From contig NW_024063873.1 of the NCBI RefSeq assembly GCF_009727055.1, positions 1 through 64,000 on the forward strand: a stretch of 64,000 bases of DNA, in the 5' to 3' direction. How positions within the stretch are numbered: position 1 is the stretch's first letter; each line of letters starts with the position of its first letter. This document shows positions 24,987-35,803 of the stretch, in pieces. The notes below the pieces were generated by a model. The model searched no databases and had not been told where the DNA came from. It was given only the letters and a program-made list of their open reading frames with translations. This DNA comes from Benincasa hispida. Its lineage: Eukaryota; Streptophyta; Magnoliopsida; Cucurbitales; Cucurbitaceae. A program made the translations under genes and the position numbers.

Positions 24987-26654
24987 TGATAATTTAGGGA
25001 ACGACTTTATTTTATTTTATTTATTATGGACGGATGGGGGTTGTACATGAGTTCATGCGTTAGACATGGCTTATGCGTTTGCACCCATGCATCTGAGGTC
25101 ATGCATCAGAAGGAAGATGCGTTAGACTAATATACAATGACCACGCGTTCCTATCACAAGTTTTCTTACGCTCGCGCCAAGTATAACACAAACGCAAGTT
25201 TTTTCTGTAATCCGAGGTCGAACACAGGGACTTGTCACTCAATAATTCTTATGAAGCAATGCGTTTGAGGTGATGAAAAGAAAAATAAAAAGAAGTTAAA
25301 TGGATGTACACACTATTCCTACTCCTAAGTAAACAGATTGAGAAATAGAAGACTTGCAATGAGAATAAGTAGAGACACGACAACCATTAACGCATAGTAA
25401 TGTTTATTATCTTAAATCGCCGAGTAATCCCAGCTCATTGCACTAACGCGTCGCACACATCTCGGTGGTCAGCTGCATGACTATATCTCTATAGTGCATG
25501 GTTGCGTCGAGCATAAGATTGTGCCTATCTCTAGAAACAATGCGAACTTTGCTTTGGTGCGTTCTATCTCTTACCTTCTCAGGCAGTTTAAACGCGGCTA
25601 TTTAACTTATAGACAAGCAATGCAATATCCCATAGACAGGCGTTGCTACAGCCTTTCACCACGCAAAGAGGATTAACTCACTATACTCGCATAACGCACA
25701 CCTCTCGGTAGGTTGCTTCATGTGTTCTATCTCTAGGCTAAAGAATTAAACATGCTATTGTCTTCGATAAATAAACGCTGAAGATAAACTATGATATAGA
25801 TGAAAATGATGAAGAAGATGACAATGAAGGAGTTAAGATTTGCATTGATCACAAAATATCTTAATAACTTAAGCTAAAATGTAATACAACATAGAGATTA
25901 GAAAAGAAAGGAAGAACTCTACATCTAGGCTGCCGGTGGTGCCATGGTTCAATGGTGGAGATGTCTCTCTCGAGCTCTATCTCCGGCGAATGCTCCGATC
26001 GTCACTCGGTCTGGGTTGTAGAGATGAAGAATTCTCACTGAAAATCTCTTTCAAGCTCTCATCTGTGATCACAAACTTCTACCTTGAGGCAAAAATTCGG
26101 ATGTCTTAATGATGACTATATGGCTCACTGCTGCTTTTGTCGCAGTATGGGCATTGTCACATCGCCTTATCGTCTTGATACTCCCAAGGTATGTGTCCGA
26201 GCTTAATTTAGGTGAAGTCATTAACGCATTTTACCCATCTTACAATCTTTTATTATGGCTATTACTCCATGGCCGCAATCTTCATTTAGTCACTGCATTT
26301 CCCATGCGTTGGACGCATGCGATTACCGCAACTTCCATGCGTTGGGTGCATGCAATTACCATCTACGATTGCTTAGCTAATGCATTTGTCTTTACGATCG
26401 CCTGGCTTCAACGCATGCTTTTGTCTGTGATAGCTTATTTCAAACGCATGCATTTGATTCTTGCGATAGCTACAAAAATAGACACTTTGGCATGGAGTAA
26501 CGCATAATATTGGGGTCAGTGAGGATTTAGGTGCTAATTGGCGCAAAACTCAAATTTTCGCAAATTCTAAGTATTATCACTGTGTTTTCTACTTATTAGC
26601 CCTCATGATTCTAAATAAAAGGCTTATAATAACTGGCATTTCTGCCAGTTATCA
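24987..26654 (-). repeat. 5' LTR of the non-autonomous element, promoter segment deleted
   Basis: 1668 bp. Compared with the 3' LTR it lacks about 47-50 bp between atgtctta and atgactatatgg (at about 26103-26112). That segment holds the TATA box in the sister LTR. The two LTRs are otherwise clearly similar. The U5 hairpin is also damaged (25202-25216). Confidence 0.85.
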
Positions 26655-28253
26655 CGAGGTGTGCGATCATTTAAGCGATAGGACGCTATCGTATAAGCTC
26701 TAAACTAAGCGGTCGGTACATTTTCACACCTTTTGCGATTTTTTAAAACTCTTTGCAAAATGAAACCAATTTTCATTTTATTCTTCAGTTACAATAACCG
26801 AATATTGATTTTCCCACTAACGCACGTTTTAGGAGAAGTTTTCGGCTAATTATCACATAATTAACCAATTAATTAATAAATGGATATAATCATATTATAT
26901 TCTTATCCTATAGTTTGATTTCATATATCTACTATAGTAATTTCTCTTCTACTTGATATAAATCATATTTATATCTAATTTCCTCCAAAATAATGTATCT
27001 CATACATTTAGTCAATTATATCATATATAATTAACTAATTTAATCATATCATATATAATCGAACTCCCACTTGTCAATTTGAACATTTCAAACTGACCCA
27101 AAAACTGATTCTTGACTTTATCCAAGCTAATGGACCTGTGGCTCGAAGCTCCAATGGTACGTGAATAGCTGACTAAACTTTCTAGCCACGAGATCCACCA
27201 TCCATTAACTGCCAAGCATTCTACTAAAGACCAACAGTCGAGATCCACTATCTGTTAACTGCCAGGCATTCCACTAAAGACCAACAGCTGAACTCTTCTT
27301 ACCACAGATATATTTCTGTTTCCATCAGATATAACCAATCATGAGTACAATGACCCTTCACATATGCTCTTAAGTATAGTTGGGCCAATTTATCATTTTG
27401 CCCCTTTAGTTACATCTCACTTCTTAAGTACCACTGATTTCTCTAATGAACAATACAACATAGTCCAACTATGTGTGAACACCTCTCGGGCCAAGAGAAG
27501 GTGTATGACGCCACATCGTTCAAGCCCTGGAATCAACTTTTAAGGAAATTATCTATCTACTTGCCTCTGGTTCAGGGAAGGAGTGAATTCCATCTTCTAT
27601 AGTTGAGTTCCCAGCTCCCAAATCAGATTAATCCCCAAAATGGTAGGTTTGAATCGGTGACCTGGCCACTTGCACCCATACAAATCAAAGGACCGCCCTC
27701 CATGGCAGGAGTTCCCAACTCACTCAGGATTAAGGTCATGTTATCTATGGTCATCATAGTGAAGTGAAGTCTCTATCATGAACGGTGTTATATAACAAGA
27801 CGTTAACACTTTGTGGTCAGGTCTTATACAAACTCTTTATTAGAACGCCCCCGCTCGCATGTCCTCTACATGAATGATCAAGATCAGACCATCTGTGATA
27901 AGTCACAACACTTGTGACCATTCCACAAAGCGGGCTGCATTCGTAGCATTACCAGGATAAGGTTTCCCTCCTGTATCCATATACTACAAACCATTTTGGT
28001 TATCACTCAAGACATGATCCACTTGTATGTCACCACATACATGTTTAAGTTACATATAGATAACTAGAGATTTTATGTTTATTGGTTTGTAGTAAAGCAA
28101 ATAAAACAAAAAATTGAGCAAAATCAAGATGTAAAGTAAATATAATATATTATACAACACAAGCGTTCATACAAATTGTTTACAAACTACAACACACGAA
28201 ACTTTAGGGCATCAACCCCAACACCTATGAGATTTAGGGCATCAACCCCAACA

Positions 28254-29790
28254 CTGGGTGTGGACTGCTACCTGGGGAAAAAGTATAAGCATTTAAAAGA
28301 GTGAGGTATCGCCTAGTGAGTGACATTTAAAACATGTTTCCTATACACATGTTAATAAAACATGATCACACTCAAATATCAATTTTATGAACTCAGGGTT
28401 TACTAATTTAGAACATCAAGTATAAAATTTTAGAAAATGTTATAGAACCCTACAAACATCTGATAAACATCATCCTCTAACCTTAGTTAAGGGAGAGCCC
28501 TTTTGCTTAATCGCTCAACGTCGAAGTCCTTAGCTAGTGTGGAGTAGTCTCAACACAACCAACGTCGATAATACCTACGTGCACGTGGTTAAGCCCTAGA
28601 TACCGTCATACCTTAGGTACCGAGGGACCTAAATACCTTCATACCTTCAATATCGGGTTTCCTCATTTGAATATCATAAAACCTCAATTGCAGATAAGAA
28701 CTCAACCTCTAAAAACATCAAGCATTACAGTAGCATGTACTTCTTAAGTAAAGAAATTATGAGAATAACTTAACTTAAGAAAATGCTTTGTAAGTTCAAA
28801 CTCGAGTATGCTTAAGAAATTTCATAGGAAAAAGCATACTATAAAACTCATGTTAAAACTTTTAGGAATAGCATGCTCAGGGAAAACTCTTAAGTAAAGC
28901 ATGTAATCGGCTTACACTATGAAATTCTTAATCATTTGAAAACATGTCACTCACTCTTAACCAGCAGTAGCTCTTCTTCCTAGGTTTTCTCTTAGCTTCC
29001 CATGTTCTTCCTCGAATCCCAAGCCAAACCAATAGATATGACACTAGGCCTCTGAAGACTCCTAAATAGCAGTTGTATGCAGGGTCGAACTCCCCCAGCA
29101 CTAGCTAGACGCCTGGTTAAGCCTCCCACACCCAAATGATTCTACTCAATGCCTAGATGATGCCTCTAATGCCTAGATTACTTCAGCTCAACGCTTAACA
29201 ATCAAGCTTGAATCTCTGGTATAATACTTCAGCGCATGGTCTTCCTTCCGAACCCTAGTTCTCTTCAATCACTCCCTTTTTAAGTCTTCTTGCAAGATTA
29301 GAGAGTTGTGTGATGAAAGGTGACTCCTTGAAGGTATTTATAGGCAACCTTAGGTCATCTTTGTCATCCCCTCAAGCCTTCAACGTTGGTCACCTCCTTC
29401 TTGAAGAAAATTTGAGTTTCTTCTTTCCATTAAATCGCCACCTTCTTCATTGCCACCACCTACTTACATGTAGGTAAGTTGTGTTCTCCATTGAGCATGT
29501 CCAATGCATGCTTACTTTTGAGGTGGCTGTCCTGTAATAAATCTTACATCTCCACCCTCCACCTCCTACTTCGATTTTGAAGGAACTTTAACTGGAGAGA
29601 ATCGTGAGAGGAAGCAAGATCGTCCTATTTTCATTTTTCATTGAATATAAGTTTTACAATTAAGCAAGAATAAGATATGCATTTACATAAGTTATAGCAT
29701 GCATTAATAAAGGAAAACTTAGGGTTTTAGAAACCCTTACCTTTGAAGAACATTTTCTTCAAGAATCCCTCGAACAAGTCACGAACGGAT
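28254..29790 (-). repeat. Unclassified LTR-like repeat with minus-strand TATA box
   Basis: The region has no coding similarity. Its minus strand carries a TATA-like cctataaatacc (about 29336-29347). Repeated ggtaccgaggg / taccttcatacc words occur near 28600-28670, and cactcact-type blocks at both ends (28310-28325 and 28945-28955), which is common in plant gypsy LTRs. Terminal repeats could not be defined. Confidence 0.4.
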
Positions 29791-30661
29791 TGTTGGAAAT
29801 GGTGTCCTAAATCTCCTTGTAGTCTCATTGTTTGTAAACTCTATATAAAGATATTGTTATTAATAAAATAAGTGTTATTTTATAAGCATTTACTCAATCC
29901 AATAAACTAAGATCCGAGGTTATTTTATGTAAATTTAAACAAGTATGTAGAGACATACAGGTGGATCTTATTTAAATAATAACCTAAAGGGTCTGTAGTA
30001 GATGGATAAGGTTAGGTACCTAATCCTAGTGACACTATGGATACGACCCACTTTATAGGTGTTACAAGTGTTGTAAAGTGCTACAAATGATCTGATCCTA
30101 ATCATTCATGTGGAGACCTACGAGCAAGGGTATCCTATACTAAGAGATTGTATAAGACCAGACTACAAAATGGTTAGTCTCTTTATATAACACCGTTGAT
30201 AATAGAGACTTACATTTCACTAGGATGACCATAGGTGACATGACCTGAGTCCTGAGTGAGTTAGGAACTCCATCTCATGAAGGCGGTCCTTTGATTTGTA
30301 TGGGTGAGAATGACCAACTTGCCAACTCAATAAGCATACCATTTTAGGGATTCGGATGATTGGAGAGCTGGGAACTCAGCTTCATAAGACGAAATTCACT
30401 CTTTCCTCGATGCAGGGGTAAGTAGATAAATTGTTCCCTTAAGGGCTGATTTCGGGTCTTGAACATAGTGGCCACACCTTCTCTTGGGAAGACAGGACTT
30501 AATCATAGTGGAACTATGACATTGTTCATTAGAGAACTCAATGGTACTTAAGGAGTTAGATGTAATTACAAGGGCAAAACGGTAAATTGGCCCACCTGTA
30601 CTTACGAGTGATTTGTGAAGGGTCATCGCACTATTGATTGGTTATATCCAATGAACACCGA
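29791..30661 (+). repeat. Copia LTR, 5' 871 bp, cut by an adapter
   Basis: It starts tgttggaaatggtgtcctaaatctcc and follows the same order as the solo LTR at 61371-63357: gtagtttg-like, caatccaataaactaagat, agagacata, catgtggagac, ctattgattggttatatcc. It stops at the adapter at 30662, after which unrelated sequence begins; the second half is missing from the assembly. Confidence 0.85.
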
Positions 30662-30699
30662 CTGTCTCTTATACACATCTAGATGTGTATAAGAGACAG
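30662..30699. other. Second Nextera/Tn5 mate-pair junction adapter (assembly artefact)
   Basis: Same 38-bp palindrome as 11089-11126. Here the left flank is a copia LTR and the right flank a tRNA-Asp-type LTR, with neither boundary at a natural element end. The adjacency is therefore probably chimeric. Confidence 0.97.
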
Positions 30700-33263
30700 C
30701 GGCAGAGAGATTGCAGCTACATAATGATAACCATAATAGAAGGATGATCGCAAGGTTGGTGGAATGCAAGCATGAACGCATACCTCGGGAGTATCAAAAG
30801 ATGATGTTGACATTAAACCTACCACGCCGTTAGTAGTAGAGATTTAGAAAAGGACCATTGCGTCGCAAGTGTCAGATTCAGAGTAGGTCCATAAATGATG
30901 TCGGTGAACAAGCTCTATAAATAGAAGCCGATGAGTAGAATTTCAAATCATCCAAGGTTTTTCGCCTGAGGCTCCCTGCCTTAGGGCAGATCCTTGTGAT
31001 CCAGACCAAAGCATGAGAAGATAGCTTGAGAGTTCTTCATTCCCTTCAATCATTTCGAGTGACGACCGAAGCCTTCGCTGGAGTTAGAGCTCGAGAGAGT
31101 CTACTCCACTACCTATCCGTGGCACCATCGGCAGCCTTGACACACATCTGCTGGAAGCAAGACATTACTTCCAGCTTGCCCTCCATTTCTCTTGTTTCCT
31201 TGTATTGTATTACATTTTGGCTTAAGGAATTAATACATTTTGTGATCAATGCATTTCTATATTTCCTTCGATTCCATCTCCATCTTCATTTACTTAGTAT
31301 CCTTTACTTTCATTGCATCACTGAGTAAGATTGCTAGAGTATCGCATACTTAATCGTGTGGATTAAGGATATGAAGCATGTAGCAAACCACCGGGAGGTG
31401 TGCGTTGCGCAAGTGCTATGAGAAAACCTTATTTTCTTAGTGTGAAGCTGTAGAAATGCTTGTCTATAAGCGGATGCAATGCTTGTCTATGAGTAGAATC
31501 AGCAACAACTAACTGCCCGAGAGGGTAAGTGGTTGGTCACATTAAGCAATGTAAGCAAGTGTTCACTAGGGATAGGAATAATCTTACGTCAGCCAGGTTT
31601 ATGCGATTACCTTGTCTTATGAGCGCATCATTCATCATATAGGCATACTTGGGAGAGTAGTCTAAAAACCAAATCTAAGTCTCGAGAGAGCGGATTGGAT
31701 CGCATAAGCAAGAATGGGGAACTTAGAAATAAGCTCTGTTTGCTACTACACAGCGATGAACCCTTTAAGTAGGATATGGTGGTATGTGGTCATCTCGCTT
31801 ATGTGTGAGAACATGTGAGTGGGCATATGGAGGCATAGAAATAGGCTTCTCGACACTATTGATAACGGGCAGAAATGTAAGTTATTACAACGCAAAGTTA
31901 TAAAACAATGTAGGGTTGCGATGATAAAAATATACAATATTGCATCCAAAAGCATTAAGTTCACAATATGGCGATCGCATGAGTCCATTGCATTAAAAAG
32001 TTAACTTATGTATTTTTGTGCAAAATATGCGTTGACGCAAGGCGGAAAATGTGATCCAAAGAAATCAACGGTCGAGCGCATTAAGAGATTGCATTAATGC
32101 AAGGCTATGCGATCATTTGTGCTCGCGATTATCTGGTCAAAAAGGTTGCCGCAGCATTTGGGTGAAAAGCGTAATAAATCACGATGGGAAAGAAAGCTGA
32201 TGACGGTCGATTTCGAATTAAGTTGACAAGCCGTTAACGAACTTCTATAGCAAGTACACTCAACTTTTTGGTGACAAATATTTGGCGCATCAGATAGAGA
32301 ATTCATGCCATCCCATTTGTGCAATCATAAGAGAGAAGAAGCATTTCACCCCGAAGCTCAATGAATACCAGAGGCCACCTTCAGTGAAGGAGTTCGTTCA
32401 GTTAGATAATTTTCCCTATAGATACTTAGCCTTGTTCATAGTTTTCTTATACTTAGAAGGCGGAGCAAGAGAAAGGAAGAGACGCCGAAAGATCGCCCTG
32501 GTCAGCACGAGAGAGAACCTAGGAGGCGTTCAACAGAGACAGGGTTGACTCTTGCGAGAGCAAGATTATCTTTTGAGCAGCGTAGAGAAGAACAGTGTAA
32601 AAGCCTTGAGAAGCAAAAGATTGCTACTAGGCTCTTTATTCTTATTCTACATTGTCATTCTGTATTTCGATTATATATCTATAAAATGAAACTTGCTTAT
32701 CTAAATCTGTTCACACTCTTTAAAACACACATGAGTAGCTAAATCTATCGAATGGGTTAAGAAGAACTTAGCTAACATGACCTAGGATTTTCATCGCATG
32801 CGACCATCTTGTCTTATGTTATGCCTATCATCTCTTTAGAGCTACTCGAGAGAGAGTGTAAAGAAATATCCTAAGACTTGAGAAAGCTAGGTTAGAATCT
32901 AGACTCGAGAGAGCAAGATTAGATCTGCATAAGCAAGATATAGAGACTTAGAGATAAGCTCTGTTTGTCAACATGCATTGCATGCACCCTAGAGATAGGT
33001 TATGGTATTATGCGGTTTCCTTGTATGTGTGTATGTCAATTTTCATCACATCGACAAGAATAGAGGCTTATGTGTAGGTCCTATAGACATCATCGCATAT
33101 ATCGCATGCGTTCTAGAACTAAAAGCCGTAGCATTTGCATTGAGAGATGATTTGCTATTGTATGTGTGTAGCATGATCACATAACATGAACGCAATCCTA
33201 GGAAGTGTTAGCTGAACCCCTTCTCAACCCATTCCCCCGCATATTCATCGCATCTTCTGTAAT
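30700..33263 (+). repeat. Athila-like LTR, main part (copy G)
   Basis: The first 900 bp is collinear with LTR E at 15870-16640: a TATA at 30909-30920, a gccttcgc..gagatagagctcgagag equivalent, ggcaccat..cagcc, cttgtctat repeats and a gagg-gtaag word. It then continues through CGCAT-rich sequence to 33263, where the gypsy element is inserted. The LTR resumes at 41588 and ends at 41852 before a tRNA-Asp PBS. The left end is lost at the adapter. Short ORFs inside are not considered genes. Confidence 0.75.
33259..33263. other. Left target-site duplication gtaat of the gypsy element
   Basis: gtaat precedes the 5' LTR and is repeated exactly at 41588-41592 after the 3' LTR. This is a perfect 5-bp duplication typical of Ty3/gypsy integration. 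Confidence 0.93.
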
Positions 33264-33526
33264 TGTAACATCCCACACCTTTTTATTTATTTATTAATAA
33301 TGTAAAAATTTTCCTTTTTCAGTAATTGTCCATAGTTGAAGGGCATGTTTAGAATTTTGAATTTAAAGTATAAGTGCGAGGATTTAAGTGTTATCGTGGA
33401 AATTATTCAAAAATTATTCAATTTGAAAAGTTATGACAGGAACTAATTATTTTTGGAAAAAAGAAAGGAATCAAATATTAAGGTGGGTTAAGGAAAGAAT
33501 TTAATTAGAGTTATACTATTTTCCTT

Positions 33527-33586
33527 TTATTATTATTATTATTATCATTATTATTATTATTATTAGTAGTAGTAGTAGTAGTAGTA
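33527..33586. repeat. (TTA)n(TAG)n microsatellite in the gypsy LTR
   Basis: Trinucleotide tract ttattatta... changing to tagtagtag. The equivalent place in the 3' LTR (about 39408-39460) has only TTA/TTTTA repeats, so it has diverged since insertion. Confidence 0.85.
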
Positions 33587-34888
33587 TTTTTTTTAAAATA
33601 AAAAGGACCCCCCTGTTTTCTGCTTCCACGCCACCTCTTTGTGCCACGCTTCTCAGCCTTCCAATCGCTGCCGTTCGTGGGTTCCGGCTGACCAGATCCT
33701 GCCGGTCGCCGCCAGTCGCCTAGCTCTCCAGTCGAGCGCTCGTCCAGACTGCCGCCGCCCGAGCCCAAGCTGGTCTCTACTGTCGCTCGCCGTGTAAGCT
33801 TCTACCTGGCCGGCTCCTTCGCCTCACGTCCGCTGCTCTCAGCCCGACTAGATTTGAGCCGCCGACGTCCTCCTTCGCCCAGATCTGAGCCGAGTCTCTC
33901 CTCCACTGCCCACCACGTTGCTTCCAGTGTCGCCAGCCCTATTTCGCTAGAACCCGCCTACATAACTACACTTGTGTTTTGAGTAAGCGATTGATTATTT
34001 TTGGGCAACATTTTGGTTGATCTAGTTTGATTAGCCATTTGGATTTTGGGTTAAAAATTTTTTATCTCTATATTTGGAATCCAGATCCAAGATTGGAGTA
34101 CTTCGGAGTGCGCAACGTGCTATTTAGTGGATTCGAGTTCGTTCAGCAAGTATTTTTGGTAAGCGTTGTGGCCCTTGTTGTTGATTGTTAGCCACCTTTT
34201 AGTTATTGGACTGATAGAGAGTTTGGTTTTAGTTTCTCGAAGGTTCCAAGTCGTCGTCCTTTGGGTTCTAAAATCTGCTAAGAGGATTCTAGTGTTGGTT
34301 GATCAAATTTCGTTAGGTAAGTTCATTGGTGATCCCTAAATTTAATTTATATGTATGGATCTTGGTTCTAAGAATTTAAAATTTATGTTATGTTCTGTAT
34401 TAGGGGACTTAGTTCAGGGGTTTTTGGTTGGAGATCATTAGCTTGGATCAAAAAATCAGAATTTGATTTCAAGGTAAGTAATCTTACTACTGGAACTGCC
34501 CATGGGCCAGGCTTTAGTTGTATGCTAGCATGATAAGTGTATGTTATGGTAAATGTTAGCATGTTGACTGACAGTATGACCTAAATCAAAGTACGTTCTG
34601 GCACGAATTCTGATTTGTTTACATACAAACCAAAGTACTTAATCGTTAGTATGTGATAGTATGTGTTTTCATATGTCGATGTCTGATCTGCTGGTGTTGA
34701 GGCATACTTGCATGTTGTGGATTCATGATGTAAGTTATACATGGATGATGTATAATATGTTATTAAGAAATATGTGTATGTGATGAAGCCATGGTATCAA
34801 GAATTTTTATGTATGTTTTAGAATTGTACAATGTTGAATCTTAGCACGTTAAGACTGTGTGAATATCCTCATTGATTAGTTAGATGCT

Positions 34889-35260
34889 CACCAGTTTGTG
34901 TTTCCTTCGGGATTCACCAGTTTGTGTTTACTTTGGGATTCACCAGTTTGTGTTTCCTTTGGGATTCACTAGTTTTGTGTTTCCTTTGGGATTCACCAGT
35001 TTGCGTTTCCTTCGGGATTCACCAGTTTTGTGTTTCGTTCGGGATTCACCAGTTTTGTGTTTCGTTCGGTATTCACCAATTTTGTGTTTCCTTCGGGATT
35101 CACCAATTTTGTGTTTCCTTTGGGATTCACCAGTTTGTGTTTCCTTGGGATTCACCAGTTTTGTGTTTCCTTCGGGATTCACTAGTTTTGTGTTTCCTTC
35201 GGGATTCACCAGTTTTGTATTTCCTCCGAGATTCACCAATTTTATGTTTCTTTCGGGATT
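34889..35260 (+). repeat. Minisatellite, 14 units of 26-27 bp, in the 5' LTR
   Basis: Units follow caccagtttgtgtttccttc then gggatt. I count 14 full units plus one partial. The 3' LTR has 9 full units (40840-41076). Units vary by the presence of one extra T (26 or 27 bp), which shifts all frames and rules out a coding tract. Confidence 0.92.
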
Positions 35261-35791
35261 CACAAGTTTGTGGGCATACTTAACTACAATAGGATAGGAC
35301 TCAGTCTCTTTTTTGTTTGATGTGTTTATGTGCCATTTGCGGGTATCTAGAGGACATAGATGCCTAGCCTGACCTCAGTGGTGGGGCTACTTACTGAGTA
35401 TTTCATACTCATTCTTTCTTATGTTGATATTTCAGGTAAGTGTAGAGATGCACCGACGATGGGGCAGCGGAATTCGTGATCGTGTCACTAGGACTAGTTT
35501 TTACACTTCCGCATCATGAAATTTAGAGTTCTTTTCATGTTTCTCTTAATGTTTAGTTTTGATGTTTGAAACTTATTATTAAGAATTGTTTTTCATTTGT
35601 ATTTATTAACCTTTATGATTTATGGGTACCCTATTATTGTTTTTAACAATTGCATTTAATAAATGTCTTTTGAACTTCTCTTGTTTTAATTAGCATTTAT
35701 TTCAAATAACTGAGTGTCGTTTTAAATTCATTGCATGCATTTATTTTAGCAACAACCTTACCTAAGTCCTAGGGGGTCGGGTCGTTACAGT

Positions 35792-35803
35792 TGGTATCAG
35801 AGC
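35792..35803 (+). other. Primer-binding site (tRNA-iMet) of the gypsy element
   Basis: tggtatcagagc, two bases after the 5' LTR end, is a perfect match to the plant initiator-Met PBS. Confidence 0.95.

Larger units (their letters stand above)
19857..26654 (-). mobile_element. Non-autonomous LTR element with tRNA-Asp PBS (Athila/Tat-like)
   Basis: Two direct LTRs (19857-21571 and 24987-26654) begin and end TGATAA...TTATCA. The minus-strand order is 5' LTR, PBS (24961-24977), internal, polypurine tract (21572-21590), 3' LTR. The internal region (21572-24986) has no gag or pol; about 1.8 kb of it is a nested related LTR, leaving about 1.6 kb of own sequence. The flanks fit together as copy B of a copia LTR. 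Left flank ggtgt (19852-19856) recurs at 26658-26662, three bases (cga) beyond the LTR edge: a target duplication with an imprecise end. The PBS type is known from Athila/Tat gypsy elements; without coding sequence the assignment is inference. Confidence 0.85.
19281..28253 (-). repeat. Copia LTR copy B, interrupted by a 6.8 kb insertion
   Basis: The minus-strand LTR consists of 26658-28253 followed by 19281-19856, about 2.2 kb without the insertion. The join restores the order seen in the uninterrupted copy A at 5636-7475. The minus-strand start is tgttggggttgatgcc, and a 30-bp piece of that start is duplicated (28194-28223 and 28224-28253). The end at 19281 abuts the PBS, so this was the 5' LTR of a copia element whose leader is at 17165-19263. 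Confidence 0.8.
33264..35789 (+). repeat. 5' LTR of the gypsy element
   Basis: 2526 bp. Contents in order: a TTA/TAG microsatellite (about 33527-33586), a CpG-rich segment (about 33600-33960), several consensus splice-donor words (GTAAG at 34159, 34317, 34474, 35436), a 26-27 bp minisatellite (34889-35260) and the terminal ggtcgggtcgttaca. The plus 137-codon and antisense 107-codon frames across the minisatellite are repeat artefacts. Confidence 0.92.

Noticed and set aside
33511..33768. Antisense open frame with poly-Asn/Thr in the gypsy LTR
   Set aside because: Generated by the TTA/TAG microsatellite and the GC-rich LTR segment; not conserved in the 3' LTR.
34884..35297. Repeat protein of 107-137 residues in the minisatellite (both strands open)
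   Set aside because: All frames are open because of the repeat composition; 26 and 27 bp units shift frame and the array length differs between LTRs.
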